Below are positions 13,351 to 21,653 of a DNA stretch of 24,475 nucleotides, one piece after another; the stretch's first letter is position 1, and each line of letters starts with the position of its first letter. A program made the position numbers and the translations under genes. Source of the DNA: JBLNCE01 sp050260415 (GTDB lineage: Bacteria; Bacillota; UBA4882; JAAYXC01); assembly GCA_050260415.1 (NCBI GenBank), contig JBLNCE010000050.1:1-24475 (forward strand), in the 5' to 3' direction. The notes under the pieces were generated by a model. That model was not told where the DNA came from. It made no database searches and saw only the letters and a program-made list of their open reading frames with translations.

Positions 13351-14862
13351 ATGAAGTACACCAATCCCATTATTTCCGGATTCCATCCGGATCCCAGCGT
13401 CTGCCGGGTAGGAAATGAGTACTACCTGGTGACGAGTTCCTTCACCTATTTTCCCGGCGTACCGGTTTTTTACAGCCTGGATCTGGTCCATTGGCGGCTG
13501 CTTGGCCATGGCCTGACCCGCCGCGGCCAGCTCGATCTCACGGGGGCCGAGTGCTCGGCCGGTATCTGGGCGCCGACCATTCGCCACCATCAGGGCCTTT
13601 TTTATCTGATCACCACGAATGTATCCCATGGCGGCAATTTCTACGTCACCGCCGATGACCCGAAGGGGGAATGGTCGGATCCCATCTGGGTGGATGCGGA
13701 TGGCATCGATCCATCCCTCTTCTTCGATGATGACGGTACGGTCTATTACACCCGCCGGGAAGGAAGCGACAGCATCGTCCAAGCCGTGATCGACGTGCGT
13801 ACGGGGAAGCTGCTGGCGAAACCGCGGGTGATCGCCCGGGGTTTCGCGTCACCGGATATAGAAGGGCCGCACCTATACAAGATCGGCGGGCTGTACTACC
13901 TTATGGCCGCTGAGGGAGGCAGCAGATTTGGGCATAGCGTGACCATAGGCAGAGCGCAAGATCCCTGGGGGCCGTTCACGCCCTGTCCCCACAACCCCAT
14001 CCTCACGCATCGGCACCTGTCGGGAGGGCCCATCCGCGCCACCGGTCACGGCGATCTCTTTCAGGCCCACAACGGCGGCTGGTGGATGGTCTTTCTCGGC
14101 ACCCGCCACAGTTCCTATGATGGTCTGAGCCATCTCGGCCGGGAGACCTTCCTCGCCCCGGTTTCCTGGACTCATGACGGCTGGCCGATAGTTAACGGAG
14201 GCCGGCCCATCGAATCCGAAATGGCGGACGACTTGCCGACCCCGCACCCGTGGCCGCCGGCCTCGATGCGTGAAGACTTTGACAGCGCGGCCCTTGATGC
14301 AACATGGGTATACCTGCGCAATCCCAACGGCGAGAACTACTCGCTCGCGGAGCGCCCCGGTCACTTGCGGCTCAAAGGAACGCCCGTCACCTTGAACGCC
14401 CTGGACTCCCCGACCTTTGTCGGCCGGCGCCAGGAGCACTTGCACTGCCGCTTCCTCGCCAAGCTCGAGTTCAGCCCGGCAAGCGAGGGCGATGAGGCCG
14501 GAGCTAGTGTCTATCTCGATCGCCGCCATCACTACGAAATCGCGGTGACCGTGCGCTCCGGGGAGCGTTGTGTCATTGTCCGCCGGACCGTGGACGATCT
14601 AGAGGCGGTCGTGGCCTGTGTTCCGTTGGGGGAAGGGCCGGTGGTTCTCTCGATCGAGGCCGATCCGGTCAACTATTCCTTTGCCATGAGGCAAGGGGGG
14701 AATGAGGCGCTGCCGCTCGCCACGGGCCAAACCAAGCTGCTCGGCACGGAGCTTGCCGCCAGTTGGACGGGTGTCGTGCTGGGTCTGTATGCGATCGGCA
14801 ATGGATGTGCCGCGCCGGCACCCGCCGACTTCGATTGGGTCGAATACCATCCGCGGACATAA
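13351..14862 (+). CDS. GH43 family beta-xylosidase / alpha-L-arabinofuranosidase (copy 1)
   Basis: A 503-residue enzyme. The five-bladed GH43 propeller (1 to about 300) has the catalytic base in GFHPDPSVCR (Asp14), the pKa-tuning Asp120 in GIDPSLFFDDDG and the acid Glu171 in SPDIEGPHLYKIGG. GIWAPTIR, NPILTHRH, TGHGDLF and HLGRETFLAPVSW are further family marks. From about 310 a beta-sandwich (MREDFDSAALDATWVYLRNP to FDWVEY) matches the concanavalin-like C-terminal domain of GH43 xylosidases. No signal peptide, so it should act in the cytoplasm on imported oligosaccharides. GGGAG (13335-13339) is 11 nt before ATG. A close paralogue is encoded at 16732. Xylosidase versus arabinofuranosidase cannot be told by sequence. 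Confidence 0.92.
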   Translation: MKYTNPIISGFHPDPSVCRVGNEYYLVTSSFTYFPGVPVFYSLDLVHWRLLGHGLTRRGQLDLTGAECSAGIWAPTIRHHQGLFYLITTNVSHGGNFYVTADDPKGEWSDPIWVDADGIDPSLFFDDDGTVYYTRREGSDSIVQAVIDVRTGKLLAKPRVIARGFASPDIEGPHLYKIGGLYYLMAAEGGSRFGHSVTIGRAQDPWGPFTPCPHNPILTHRHLSGGPIRATGHGDLFQAHNGGWWMVFLGTRHSSYDGLSHLGRETFLAPVSWTHDGWPIVNGGRPIESEMADDLPTPHPWPPASMREDFDSAALDATWVYLRNPNGENYSLAERPGHLRLKGTPVTLNALDSPTFVGRRQEHLHCRFLAKLEFSPASEGDEAGASVYLDRRHHYEIAVTVRSGERCVIVRRTVDDLEAVVACVPLGEGPVVLSIEADPVNYSFAMRQGGNEALPLATGQTKLLGTELAASWTGVVLGLYAIGNGCAAPAPADFDWVEYHPRT

Positions 14863-14995
14863 TCAGTCGGGCAGGAACGCGTACCTTTCAGTAACGCGAA
14901 TCCCCGCAGAATCCGGTGCAATGATTCGTCAGGCAGGAACCCGGCCCCTCCGCGCCGAACAGCGAACACAAAAATCACCGAAAGGGTTGACGCCG

Positions 14996-16036
14996 GTGAA
15001 AGACCTCTTCGCGCCCGACTTTACCCGCCTGCGCCGGGTCCTGCAACGCCGGGGGGAGCCGGACCGCGTGCCGTTCTTCGAGCTCTTCGCCGACACCGAG
15101 ATTATGGCGGCGATCTTGGGCCGGCCCGTGGCCGCCCTCCAAGACAGAATTGATTACCAGGTCAAGCTGGGATATGATTTCGTGACGGTCTGGGTGCAAA
15201 ACATGAACTTCCCCACCGCCGGCCAGGGCACGGCGGCCGACACGGCGGACCTGGCGCGCGCGGGGCGCACCTTCAACCTGGCCGGCCAGGGCGTCATCCG
15301 TCATTGGGCGGACTATGAGCGCTATCCGTGGCCCGACCCGGCCCACGCCGACTACCGGGAGATCGAGGAGGCGGCCCGCCTCATGCCGGAGGGGATGAAG
15401 GCTATCGTCCTCACCGGGCACGTCCTGGAGATGCCCATGGCCATCATGGGTTACGAGGGCCTGTCGCTGGCCGTCTACGACCAACCCGACCTGGTCGAGG
15501 CGGTCTTCCAGCGGGTGGGGGAGACGTATCTCAGGATCTACCGCGACCTGATCGGCATGGACGCGGTCGGGGCGGTTTTCATCAGCGACGATCTGGCTTT
15601 CAAGACGCAGACCCTCATGCCCCCGGATTTTCTGCGGCGGATGGTCTTTCCCTGGTACCGGCGGTACGTCGAAGTCTGCCACGGCGCGGACGTGCCGGTC
15701 ATCCTCCACTCCTGCGGCAACCTGAGCGCGGTCATGGACGACCTCATCGCCTGCGGCCTCGACGCCAAGCACTCCTACGAGGATCAGATCCTGCCGGTCG
15801 AGGAGATGAAGCGGCGCTACGGGCAGTCTTTGGCCGTCCTGGGCGGCCTGGACCTGGACTTCCTCTGCCGGGCCACCCCGGACGAGGTGCGGGCCCGGAC
15901 CCGCCGGGTGCTCGAGGCCTGCATGCCGGGCGGCGGCTATGCCCTGGGCACCGGCAACAGCGTGGCGAATTACCTCCCGGTGCAAAACTTCCTGGCCATG
16001 CTGGAAGAAGGTCGCCGGTCGGGGATCTACGGCTAA
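14996..16036 (+). CDS. Uroporphyrinogen decarboxylase / MtaA-like (URO-D superfamily) protein
   Basis: A 346-residue URO-D superfamily protein. AAAGGG before GTG 14996 and the usual family N-terminus (RLRRVLQRRGEPDRVPFFEL) fix the start. The N-terminal RQAGRY signature of true haem-pathway UroD is absent. Instead VPVILHSCGNLSAVMDDLI holds His238 and Cys240, matching the zinc ligands of cobamide methyltransferases such as MtaA. The third ligand, usually Cys in a G-C-G motif near the C-terminus, is replaced by LGTGNSVANYLP; the nearest Cys is 309. So it is neither a clear decarboxylase nor a complete methyltransferase. It lies between two GH43 paralogues in a sugar locus. A role in handling O-methylated sugars is only a guess. 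The family call is firm, the function unknown. Confidence 0.85.
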   Translation: MKDLFAPDFTRLRRVLQRRGEPDRVPFFELFADTEIMAAILGRPVAALQDRIDYQVKLGYDFVTVWVQNMNFPTAGQGTAADTADLARAGRTFNLAGQGVIRHWADYERYPWPDPAHADYREIEEAARLMPEGMKAIVLTGHVLEMPMAIMGYEGLSLAVYDQPDLVEAVFQRVGETYLRIYRDLIGMDAVGAVFISDDLAFKTQTLMPPDFLRRMVFPWYRRYVEVCHGADVPVILHSCGNLSAVMDDLIACGLDAKHSYEDQILPVEEMKRRYGQSLAVLGGLDLDFLCRATPDEVRARTRRVLEACMPGGGYALGTGNSVANYLPVQNFLAMLEEGRRSGIYG

Positions 16037-16172
16037 TGGAGACCTGGATTTGTTGCCTGGCGTAGGTTTCCGGTAATACATCTCCGCATCCCCGATCAGC
16101 CGCCAAAGCGAATTGAGCCTCCGCAGACAAGAGGGGGCCGGGGGGCGCGTTCCGATTAAGGAAAGATCCCCC
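16037..16172. other. Short gap before the zinc-ribbon promoter
   Basis: No gene is visible between the URO-D gene and the promoter at 16173. There is a G-run (GAGGGGGCCGGGGGGCGCG, from about 16131) but no T-rich terminator. Whether transcription from upstream stops here cannot be judged. Confidence 0.4.
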
Positions 16173-16202
16173 TTGACATCCAGGGGGTAGGGGGAGTATA
16201 CT
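16173..16202 (+). promoter_or_regulatory. Near-consensus sigma-70 promoter for the zinc-ribbon gene
   Basis: TTGACA (16173-16178) is a perfect -35. TATACT (16197-16202) is one base from consensus. The spacer is 18 bp. It is the strongest promoter I can see in the window. Predicted start near 16209 gives a leader of about 60 nt containing the hairpin GGGAC, A7, GTCCC (16232-16248), preceded by another GGGACGAAAAAG copy at 16212. Confidence 0.75.
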
Positions 16203-16267
16203 ATCGCTAGCGGGACGAAAAAGAGCCATGTGGGACAAAAAAAGTCCCGGAAAGGATGTGAGAAAAC

Positions 16268-16426
16268 ATGAAGAAGTGCCATGACTGCGGCGCCAAGGTG
16301 GTCTCGGCGGGTCTGGTGTTCTGCCCGAAGTGCAGTTTCCCTTTGAGCACCCGCGCGAAGATCGACGAGCGGCCCTCCATCGCCCCCACTTTCTACGCGG
16401 GATTCGACAGGCTCGCCAAGTTCTAG
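16268..16426 (+). CDS. 52-residue zinc-ribbon microprotein
   Basis: The short frame encodes MKKCHDCGAKVVSAGLVFCP and continues KCSFPL to a C-terminus ending FDRLAKF. Two CxxC knuckles (Cys4/Cys7 and Cys19/Cys22) spaced 11 residues apart form a classical zinc ribbon. AAAGG (16251-16255) lies 12 nt before ATG. The gene has its own near-consensus promoter, which argues strongly that it is real despite its size. Zinc ribbons of this kind occur in small regulators and as adaptors for nucleic acid or protein binding. The rest is basic with no membrane segment. Function is unknown. It lies alone between the URO-D gene and the second GH43 gene. Confidence 0.72.
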   Translation: MKKCHDCGAKVVSAGLVFCPKCSFPLSTRAKIDERPSIAPTFYAGFDRLAKF

Positions 16427-16660
16427 GACACACCGCGACCAGCCAGGGATAGCCCGGCGGCGGCCTTTACGGCCTTCCGCCGAGGCGGGGCCCGGCGGAC
16501 TCCCCATCAGGAAAACCCCCTCGTTCCTTCCGTTGTTCCAGCGATGCCTCGCGCGGGATCGAGCACCGTTTCGCGTCGCTTATCTTTCCTCCGCGCATGC
16601 GACCGCCCGACATCGAGGATCTTATCCCCGCGGATCGTCCATCCGCTCTGAACGTCATTC
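16427..16660. other. Gap between zinc-ribbon and second GH43 genes
   Basis: No gene is visible. The GC-rich segment around 16457-16483 can fold (GGCGG, then GGCC, TTTAC, GGCC, then CCGCC) but lacks a T-run. It may be a weak terminator for the small gene. Confidence 0.4.
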
Positions 16661-16690
16661 TTGCGCCGCCGCGGAGACAGATGTTATAGT
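16661..16690 (+). promoter_or_regulatory. Probable promoter of second GH43 gene
   Basis: TTGCGC (16661-16666), 18-bp spacer, TATAGT (16685-16690). The -10 is good and the -35 moderate. Predicted transcription start near 16697 would leave the site for ATG 16708 outside the message but includes AGGGAG before TTG 16732. This supports the TTG start. Confidence 0.5.
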
Positions 16691-16731
16691 AGGGATGATC
16701 AGCCGGGATGCCGGCCCAGGGAGCGATCCCG

Positions 16732-18234
16732 TTGACCTACATCAATCCCGTCATCCCCGGATTTCACCCTGACCCAACCATCTGTCGGGTGGGGAGGGAT
16801 TACTACCTCGCGACCAGCTCTTTCTCGTATTTCCCCGGCGTCCCCGTCTTCCACAGCCGCGACCTCGTCCACTGGCGTCTCCTGGGCCACGCGCTGACCC
16901 GCCGGAGCCAGCTCGATCTGACCGGCGCCGATTGCTCCGGCGGGATCTGGGCGCCCACCCTCCGCTGCCACGGCGGGCGATTTTACCTGGTCACCACCAA
17001 CATGTCACACGGCGGCAACTTCTTCGTCACGGCCGAGGATCCGGCCGGCGAGTGGTCGGACCCGCTCTGGGTGGATGAGGGCGGGTTCGATCCCTCGCTC
17101 TTCTTTGACGACGACGGCGCCGTCTACTACACCCGCCGCGAGGGGGACACCATCGTCCAGGCGGAGATCGATCCCGCCACGGGGAAGCTCCTCGCCGGTC
17201 CGCGGGTCATCGCCCGCGGGCTGTGCTCCCCGGACATCGAGGGCCCCCACCTGTACAAGATCGGCGGGCTCTACTATCTCCTGGCCGCCGAGGGGGGGAG
17301 CCGGTTCGGCCACAGCGAGACCGTACAGCGCGGCACGAGCCCCTGGGGGCCGTTCACCCCCTGCCCGCACAACCCGATCCTGACCCATCGCCACCTCTCC
17401 GGGTGCCACATCCGCGCCACCGGCCACGGAGATCTCGTGGCGACCCCGGACGGCCGGTGGTGGATGGTCTTCCACGCCACCCGGCACAGCTACTATGATG
17501 CCCTGAGCCATCTCGGCCGGGAAACCTTCCTGGCCCCGGTTACCTGGACGGAGGACGGCTGGCCGGTGGTGAACGGCGGCCAGCCCATCGCCACCGCGAT
17601 GGAGGGTGACCTGCCGCCGCCGCATCCGTGGCCGGCGGAGCCGGCGCGCGAGGACTTTGACCGGGGCGTTCCGCCGTCCTGGGTCCACCTGCGGAACCCA
17701 CGGCCGGCGAACTACTCGTTGACCGCGCGACCGGGATGGCTGCGCCTGCACGGCTCGCCCGCGGCGCTAAACGACCTGGATTCCCCGGCGTTCCTCGGCC
17801 GGCGCCAGGAGCATCTGAACTGCCGGGCCGCCGCCAGGCTGGATTTCCAGCCGGCCGCGGAGGGGGAGGAGGCCGGGCTCACGGTCTATCTGGATCGCCG
17901 CCACCACTACGAGGCGGCATTGATCGGGCGCGCCGGGGAACGCCGCTTGATCGTCCGCCGGACGGTCGACGACCTCGCGGCGGAGACGGCCTGCGTGCCG
18001 GTCGAGCAGGGTCCGGTGACGCTCGCGGTCGAGACGGACCCTCATACTTACCGGTTCGCCTATTGCCCGGACGGGGGGGAGCCCAGGTCGCTGGCCGAGG
18101 GTCAGGCCAAACTCCTCGGCACCGAACTGGCCTCGAGCTGGACCGGGGTCATGCTCGGGCTTTACGCCACGGGGAACGGACGGCCATCCTCCGCGCCCGC
18201 GGACTTCGATTGGTTTGAGTACGAGGGAAGATAG
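16732..18234 (+). CDS. GH43 family beta-xylosidase / alpha-L-arabinofuranosidase (copy 2)
   Basis: Paralogue of the enzyme at 13351, alignable end to end and roughly three quarters identical by eye over the propeller. Catalytic residues are kept: Asp14 (GFHPDPTICR), Asp120 (GFDPSLFFDDDG) and Glu170 (SPDIEGPHLYKIGG). The C-terminal concanavalin-like domain is also kept (AREDFDRGVPPSWVHLRNP to FDWFEY). I choose TTG 16732 over ATG 16708: AGGGAG (16718-16723) is 8 nt upstream, the promoter at 16661-16690 fits, and the product then begins exactly as the paralogue does (M-T-Y-I-N-P against M-K-Y-T-N-P). ATG 16708 would add eight residues. No signal peptide, so it should be cytoplasmic. The copies probably differ in linkage or sugar preference. 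Confidence 0.92.
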   Translation: MTYINPVIPGFHPDPTICRVGRDYYLATSSFSYFPGVPVFHSRDLVHWRLLGHALTRRSQLDLTGADCSGGIWAPTLRCHGGRFYLVTTNMSHGGNFFVTAEDPAGEWSDPLWVDEGGFDPSLFFDDDGAVYYTRREGDTIVQAEIDPATGKLLAGPRVIARGLCSPDIEGPHLYKIGGLYYLLAAEGGSRFGHSETVQRGTSPWGPFTPCPHNPILTHRHLSGCHIRATGHGDLVATPDGRWWMVFHATRHSYYDALSHLGRETFLAPVTWTEDGWPVVNGGQPIATAMEGDLPPPHPWPAEPAREDFDRGVPPSWVHLRNPRPANYSLTARPGWLRLHGSPAALNDLDSPAFLGRRQEHLNCRAAARLDFQPAAEGEEAGLTVYLDRRHHYEAALIGRAGERRLIVRRTVDDLAAETACVPVEQGPVTLAVETDPHTYRFAYCPDGGEPRSLAEGQAKLLGTELASSWTGVMLGLYATGNGRPSSAPADFDWFEYEGR

Positions 18235-18320
18235 AGCTGGGTAACGGCAACTGATTACCACCGCGGATATACTCGCGCATTCATTGCGTCTTTATGTCGT
18301 TCCCTCGATGGAGGTCTGCG

Positions 18321-21300
18321 ATGATGAACTCCCGCGCTGACCGGGACTGGGAAAACCCGCGCGTGCTCCAACGCCGCCGCGAACCGGCCCACGCCACCCT
18401 CCTGCCCTTCCCGGACGAGAAAGCCGCCCGCCGCGGCGACCGGGGCGGGTCGCCGTATTTCAAGCTCCTGAACGGGAACTGGCGCTTCAAATACCTCGCC
18501 TCACCGGGGGAGGCGCCGGAGGGGTTCGCGCACCCGGGCTTTGCGGACGACGACTGGGATCTCCTGCCCGTCCCGTCCAACTGGCAGATGCACGGCTACG
18601 GCCGGCCGGTCTACACCAACGTCGACTATCCCCATCCCATGGACCCGCCCTTCGTGCCGGACGCGAACCCGACCGGCCTCTACCGGACGGTCTTCCGCGC
18701 GCCGGCGGAGTGGGCGGACCGCCGGGTCTTTGTGGTCTTCGAGGGAGTCAACTCGGCTTTCAACCTCTGGGTGAACGGCCGGTTCGCCGGTTACAGCCAG
18801 GGGAGCCACCTGCCGTCCGAGTTCGACCTAACCGATTGCTTGCGGGCGGGGGACAATCTCCTGGCGGTCCAGGTCTTTCAGTGGTCCGACGGCAGCTACC
18901 TCGAGGACCAGGACATGTGGCGGCTCTCGGGCATCTTTCGCGATGTCTGGCTCATGGCGGCGCCCGTTGTCCATCTCCGGGACGTCAGGATCCGCACCCC
19001 GCTTGACGCCGCGTACCGCGACGCGGCGCTGGAGATCAGGGCGCTCCTCAGGAACTACACGGACCGCGAAGCTCCGGACGGCCTGCGCGTGACGGCGAAG
19101 CTGATGGACGCCCGGGGGGGCGAGGTCTTCCGGCGCGTCCTCCTCCCCGCGCCGCCCGGCCCCGGCGGGGAGACCGCCGTCGAGTCGTCCGTGCCGGTCG
19201 CGGCGCCGCGGCTATGGTCCGCGGAGGATCCGTATCTTTACGCGCTCTTGCTTTCCCTGGAGGGAGCCGCGGGAGAGACCTTGGAGGTCCTTCGCTTCAA
19301 CGTGGGTTTCCGCCAGGTGGAGATCGGGGATCGCCGGTTGCTGGTGAACGGACGGGCGGTCAAGCTCCAGGGCGTGAACCGGCACGACTTCCATCCCGAT
19401 CTTGGGCACGCCGTCACGCGCCAGGCCATGCTCCAGGACGTCCTCCTGATGAAACGGCATAACATCAACGCCGTGCGCACTTCGCACTACCCGAACGACC
19501 CCTACTTCCTGGATCTCTGCGACCGTTACGGTCTCTACGTCATCGACGAGACCGACCTAGAGACCCACGGCTTTGCGCAGATCGGCGACTGGTCCAGGCT
19601 GGCGCGGGATCCGGACTGGGAGGCCGCTTTCGTGGAGCGCGCCTCGCGCATGGTGGAGAGGGACAAGAACCACCCGGCGGTCATCGTCTGGTCCCTGGGG
19701 AACGAGTCCGGCTACGGACCGAACCACGACGCAATGGCGGCGTGGATCCGGGGGGCCGATCCGACGCGGCCCATCCATTACGAGGGCGCGCGGGACGCCC
19801 CCGTGGTCGACATCGTGAGCGCGATGTACCCCACGGTCGACCGGCTGGAGGAAGAGGGCCGCCGGACCGACGACCCGCGCCCCTTCTTCATGTGCGAGTA
19901 TGCCCACGCCATGGGCAACGGCCCGGGCAACCTCAAGGAATACTGGGAAACGATTCGGAGCCACCCGCGGCTGATCGGCGGATGCGTCTGGGAGTGGGCG
20001 GATCACGGCATCCGGCGGCGGACCGCCGATGGCCGGGAATGGTTCGCGTACGGGGGCGATTTCGGAGACCGGCCGAATGACGCCAACTTCTGCATCGACG
20101 GGTTGCTCTTTCCTGATCGCACGCCCCACCCGAGCCTCCTGGAGCTAAAGAAGGTGCTCGAACCGGTCGAGGTCACGGCGGCGGACCTGCGCGCCGGGCG
20201 GTTCAGGATCCGGAACAGATACAGCTTCCGCGACCTGAGCCATCTATGGCTCTGCTGGGATCTCCGCCGGGAGGACGAGCTCCTCGCCGAGGGGCGGGTG
20301 GAGATGCCCGGGATACCGCCCGGGGGCGAGCAGGAGCTTTCCCTTCCCTACGATCCACCCAGGGGGGGCGCGGAATGCCGGCTCATGCTCCGCTTCCTCC
20401 TGGCCGCAAGCGAACCCTGGGCCGAGCGGGGCCACGAGGTGGCCTGGGCCCAGTTCCTGCTGCCCGCGGCGCCCGCGGAACGTCCGGCGGTCGCGCTCTC
20501 CGCCCAACCGGCCCTCCGGGTGGAGGAGACGGGGGCTTCCGCGATCGTGACGGGAGACGGCTTTCGGCTGGTTTTCGCGAAGGATCGGGGCGAGCTGAGG
20601 GAGTGGGAGGACCGCGGCCGTCCCCTGCTGGTGGAGGGACCGCGGTTCAACGTCTGGCGGGCGCCGACGGACAACGACGGCTGGCTGGATCGCTTGGACG
20701 AGCACAAGCAGGTCCACCAATGGCTTCGGGCCGGGCTGAATCGGCTCGCGACCCGCCTGGAGGAGGTCGCCCTCCGGCAGGCCGCCCCCGGCGCGGCGGT
20801 CTTCGAGGTGCGCGCGGTCCACGGCCCCTGCGGCCTGCCGCCGGCCTTCCGTACCGTGTTCCGGTACACGGTCCGCGGCACAGGGGACCTGACGGTGGCG
20901 GTCAAGGCGACCCCCCTGCGGGAATTGCCGCCCCTCCCCCGCCTGGGACTGCGGCTCCTGCTCCCGAAGGAGCTGGAGTTCATCACCTGGTACGGGCGGG
21001 GGCCGCACGAATGCTATCCCGACCGCCAGGAAAGCGCCCCGGTGGGGCTGTACCGGGGCACGGTGCGGGAGCAGTTCGTGCCGTACGTCAAACCCCAGGA
21101 AAACGGGAACAAAACCGAGGTACGCTGGGCGACGCTGACGGACTTGCGCGGGCACGGCCTGATGGCGATGGGGTGCCCGCACTTGAACGTGGGTGTGAGT
21201 CGCTACACCGCGGAAGACCTGGCCGCGGCGGGGCATCTGCACGAGCTGCGGGAGCGCGATTTCGTGGTGTTAAACCTGGATCACGCCGTGGGCGGCCTGG

Positions 21301-21446
21301 GCAGCAACAGCTGCGGCCCTTGGCCTTTGCCGAAATACCTGATCCAGCCGGAGGAGATGGAGTTCACCGTCCGTCTTCGGCCGGCGCGCACCGAGGAGGA
21401 CCCGTGGCGGTTTAGCCGGCAGGTCTTGGAAAAGGTGGAGTGTTGA
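18321..21446 (+). CDS. lacZ: GH2 beta-galactosidase (LacZ family)
   Basis: A 1041-residue LacZ-type enzyme, close to the 1024 of E. coli. GGAGG (18310-18314) precedes ATG 18321; ATG 18294 has no site. Domain order is that of LacZ: jelly roll from RDWENPRVLQRRREPAHATL, Ig-like domains, TIM barrel with GVNRHDFHPDLGHAV and AVRTSHYPNDPYFLDLCDRY, acid/base Glu462 in VWSLGNESGYGPNH, nucleophile Glu526 in FMCEYAHAMGNGPGNLKEYW, and the C-terminal Bgal_small_N domain (FNVWRAPTDNDGWLDRLDEH). No signal peptide, so it is cytoplasmic. It should cleave beta-galactosides, or possibly beta-L-arabinopyranosides, from imported side-chain oligosaccharides. It ends the locus and faces the convergent iron permease. 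Confidence 0.95.
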   Translation: MMNSRADRDWENPRVLQRRREPAHATLLPFPDEKAARRGDRGGSPYFKLLNGNWRFKYLASPGEAPEGFAHPGFADDDWDLLPVPSNWQMHGYGRPVYTNVDYPHPMDPPFVPDANPTGLYRTVFRAPAEWADRRVFVVFEGVNSAFNLWVNGRFAGYSQGSHLPSEFDLTDCLRAGDNLLAVQVFQWSDGSYLEDQDMWRLSGIFRDVWLMAAPVVHLRDVRIRTPLDAAYRDAALEIRALLRNYTDREAPDGLRVTAKLMDARGGEVFRRVLLPAPPGPGGETAVESSVPVAAPRLWSAEDPYLYALLLSLEGAAGETLEVLRFNVGFRQVEIGDRRLLVNGRAVKLQGVNRHDFHPDLGHAVTRQAMLQDVLLMKRHNINAVRTSHYPNDPYFLDLCDRYGLYVIDETDLETHGFAQIGDWSRLARDPDWEAAFVERASRMVERDKNHPAVIVWSLGNESGYGPNHDAMAAWIRGADPTRPIHYEGARDAPVVDIVSAMYPTVDRLEEEGRRTDDPRPFFMCEYAHAMGNGPGNLKEYWETIRSHPRLIGGCVWEWADHGIRRRTADGREWFAYGGDFGDRPNDANFCIDGLLFPDRTPHPSLLELKKVLEPVEVTAADLRAGRFRIRNRYSFRDLSHLWLCWDLRREDELLAEGRVEMPGIPPGGEQELSLPYDPPRGGAECRLMLRFLLAASEPWAERGHEVAWAQFLLPAAPAERPAVALSAQPALRVEETGASAIVTGDGFRLVFAKDRGELREWEDRGRPLLVEGPRFNVWRAPTDNDGWLDRLDEHKQVHQWLRAGLNRLATRLEEVALRQAAPGAAVFEVRAVHGPCGLPPAFRTVFRYTVRGTGDLTVAVKATPLRELPPLPRLGLRLLLPKELEFITWYGRGPHECYPDRQESAPVGLYRGTVREQFVPYVKPQENGNKTEVRWATLTDLRGHGLMAMGCPHLNVGVSRYTAEDLAAAGHLHELRERDFVVLNLDHAVGGLGSNSCGPWPLPKYLIQPEEMEFTVRLRPARTEEDPWRFSRQVLEKVEC

Positions 21447-21524
21447 ACGGGCTTGGTTTGTCGGGCGGATACGCGATGGTTCACCGCGTTTTTTCGAAGC
21501 GGTGTGAAAAACCGCCGGTTTTCG

Positions 21525-21594
21525 TGAACTCACCCCCCGGCCCCCTCTCTTCAGCGGAAGAGAGGGGGTGGCGCGCACGCCGGGGGTGAGTTCA
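21525..21594. repeat. Nested palindromic element between convergent genes
   Basis: An inner hairpin CCCCCTCTCTT (21541-21551), loop CAGCGG, AAGAGAGGGGG (21558-21568) is perfect over 11 bp. Outside it, TGAACTCACCCCCCGG (21525-21540) pairs with CCGGGGGTGAGTTCA (21580-21594) with one extra C. The layout and sequence look like a dispersed palindromic repeat. Lying between the stop codons of the beta-galactosidase and the iron permease genes, it may end both transcripts, though there is no T-run. Confidence 0.65.
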
Positions 21595-21653
21595 GGGCCC
21601 AAGTCCGGGAGATTTAGGGCCTGAGCGATGCGTAACCATCATTAGTGGCCGCA

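Noticed and set aside
18294..18320. ATG 18294 as the start of the beta-galactosidase
   Set aside because: No ribosome-binding site before it, while GGAGG precedes ATG 18321 and the protein from there aligns with the usual LacZ N-terminus.
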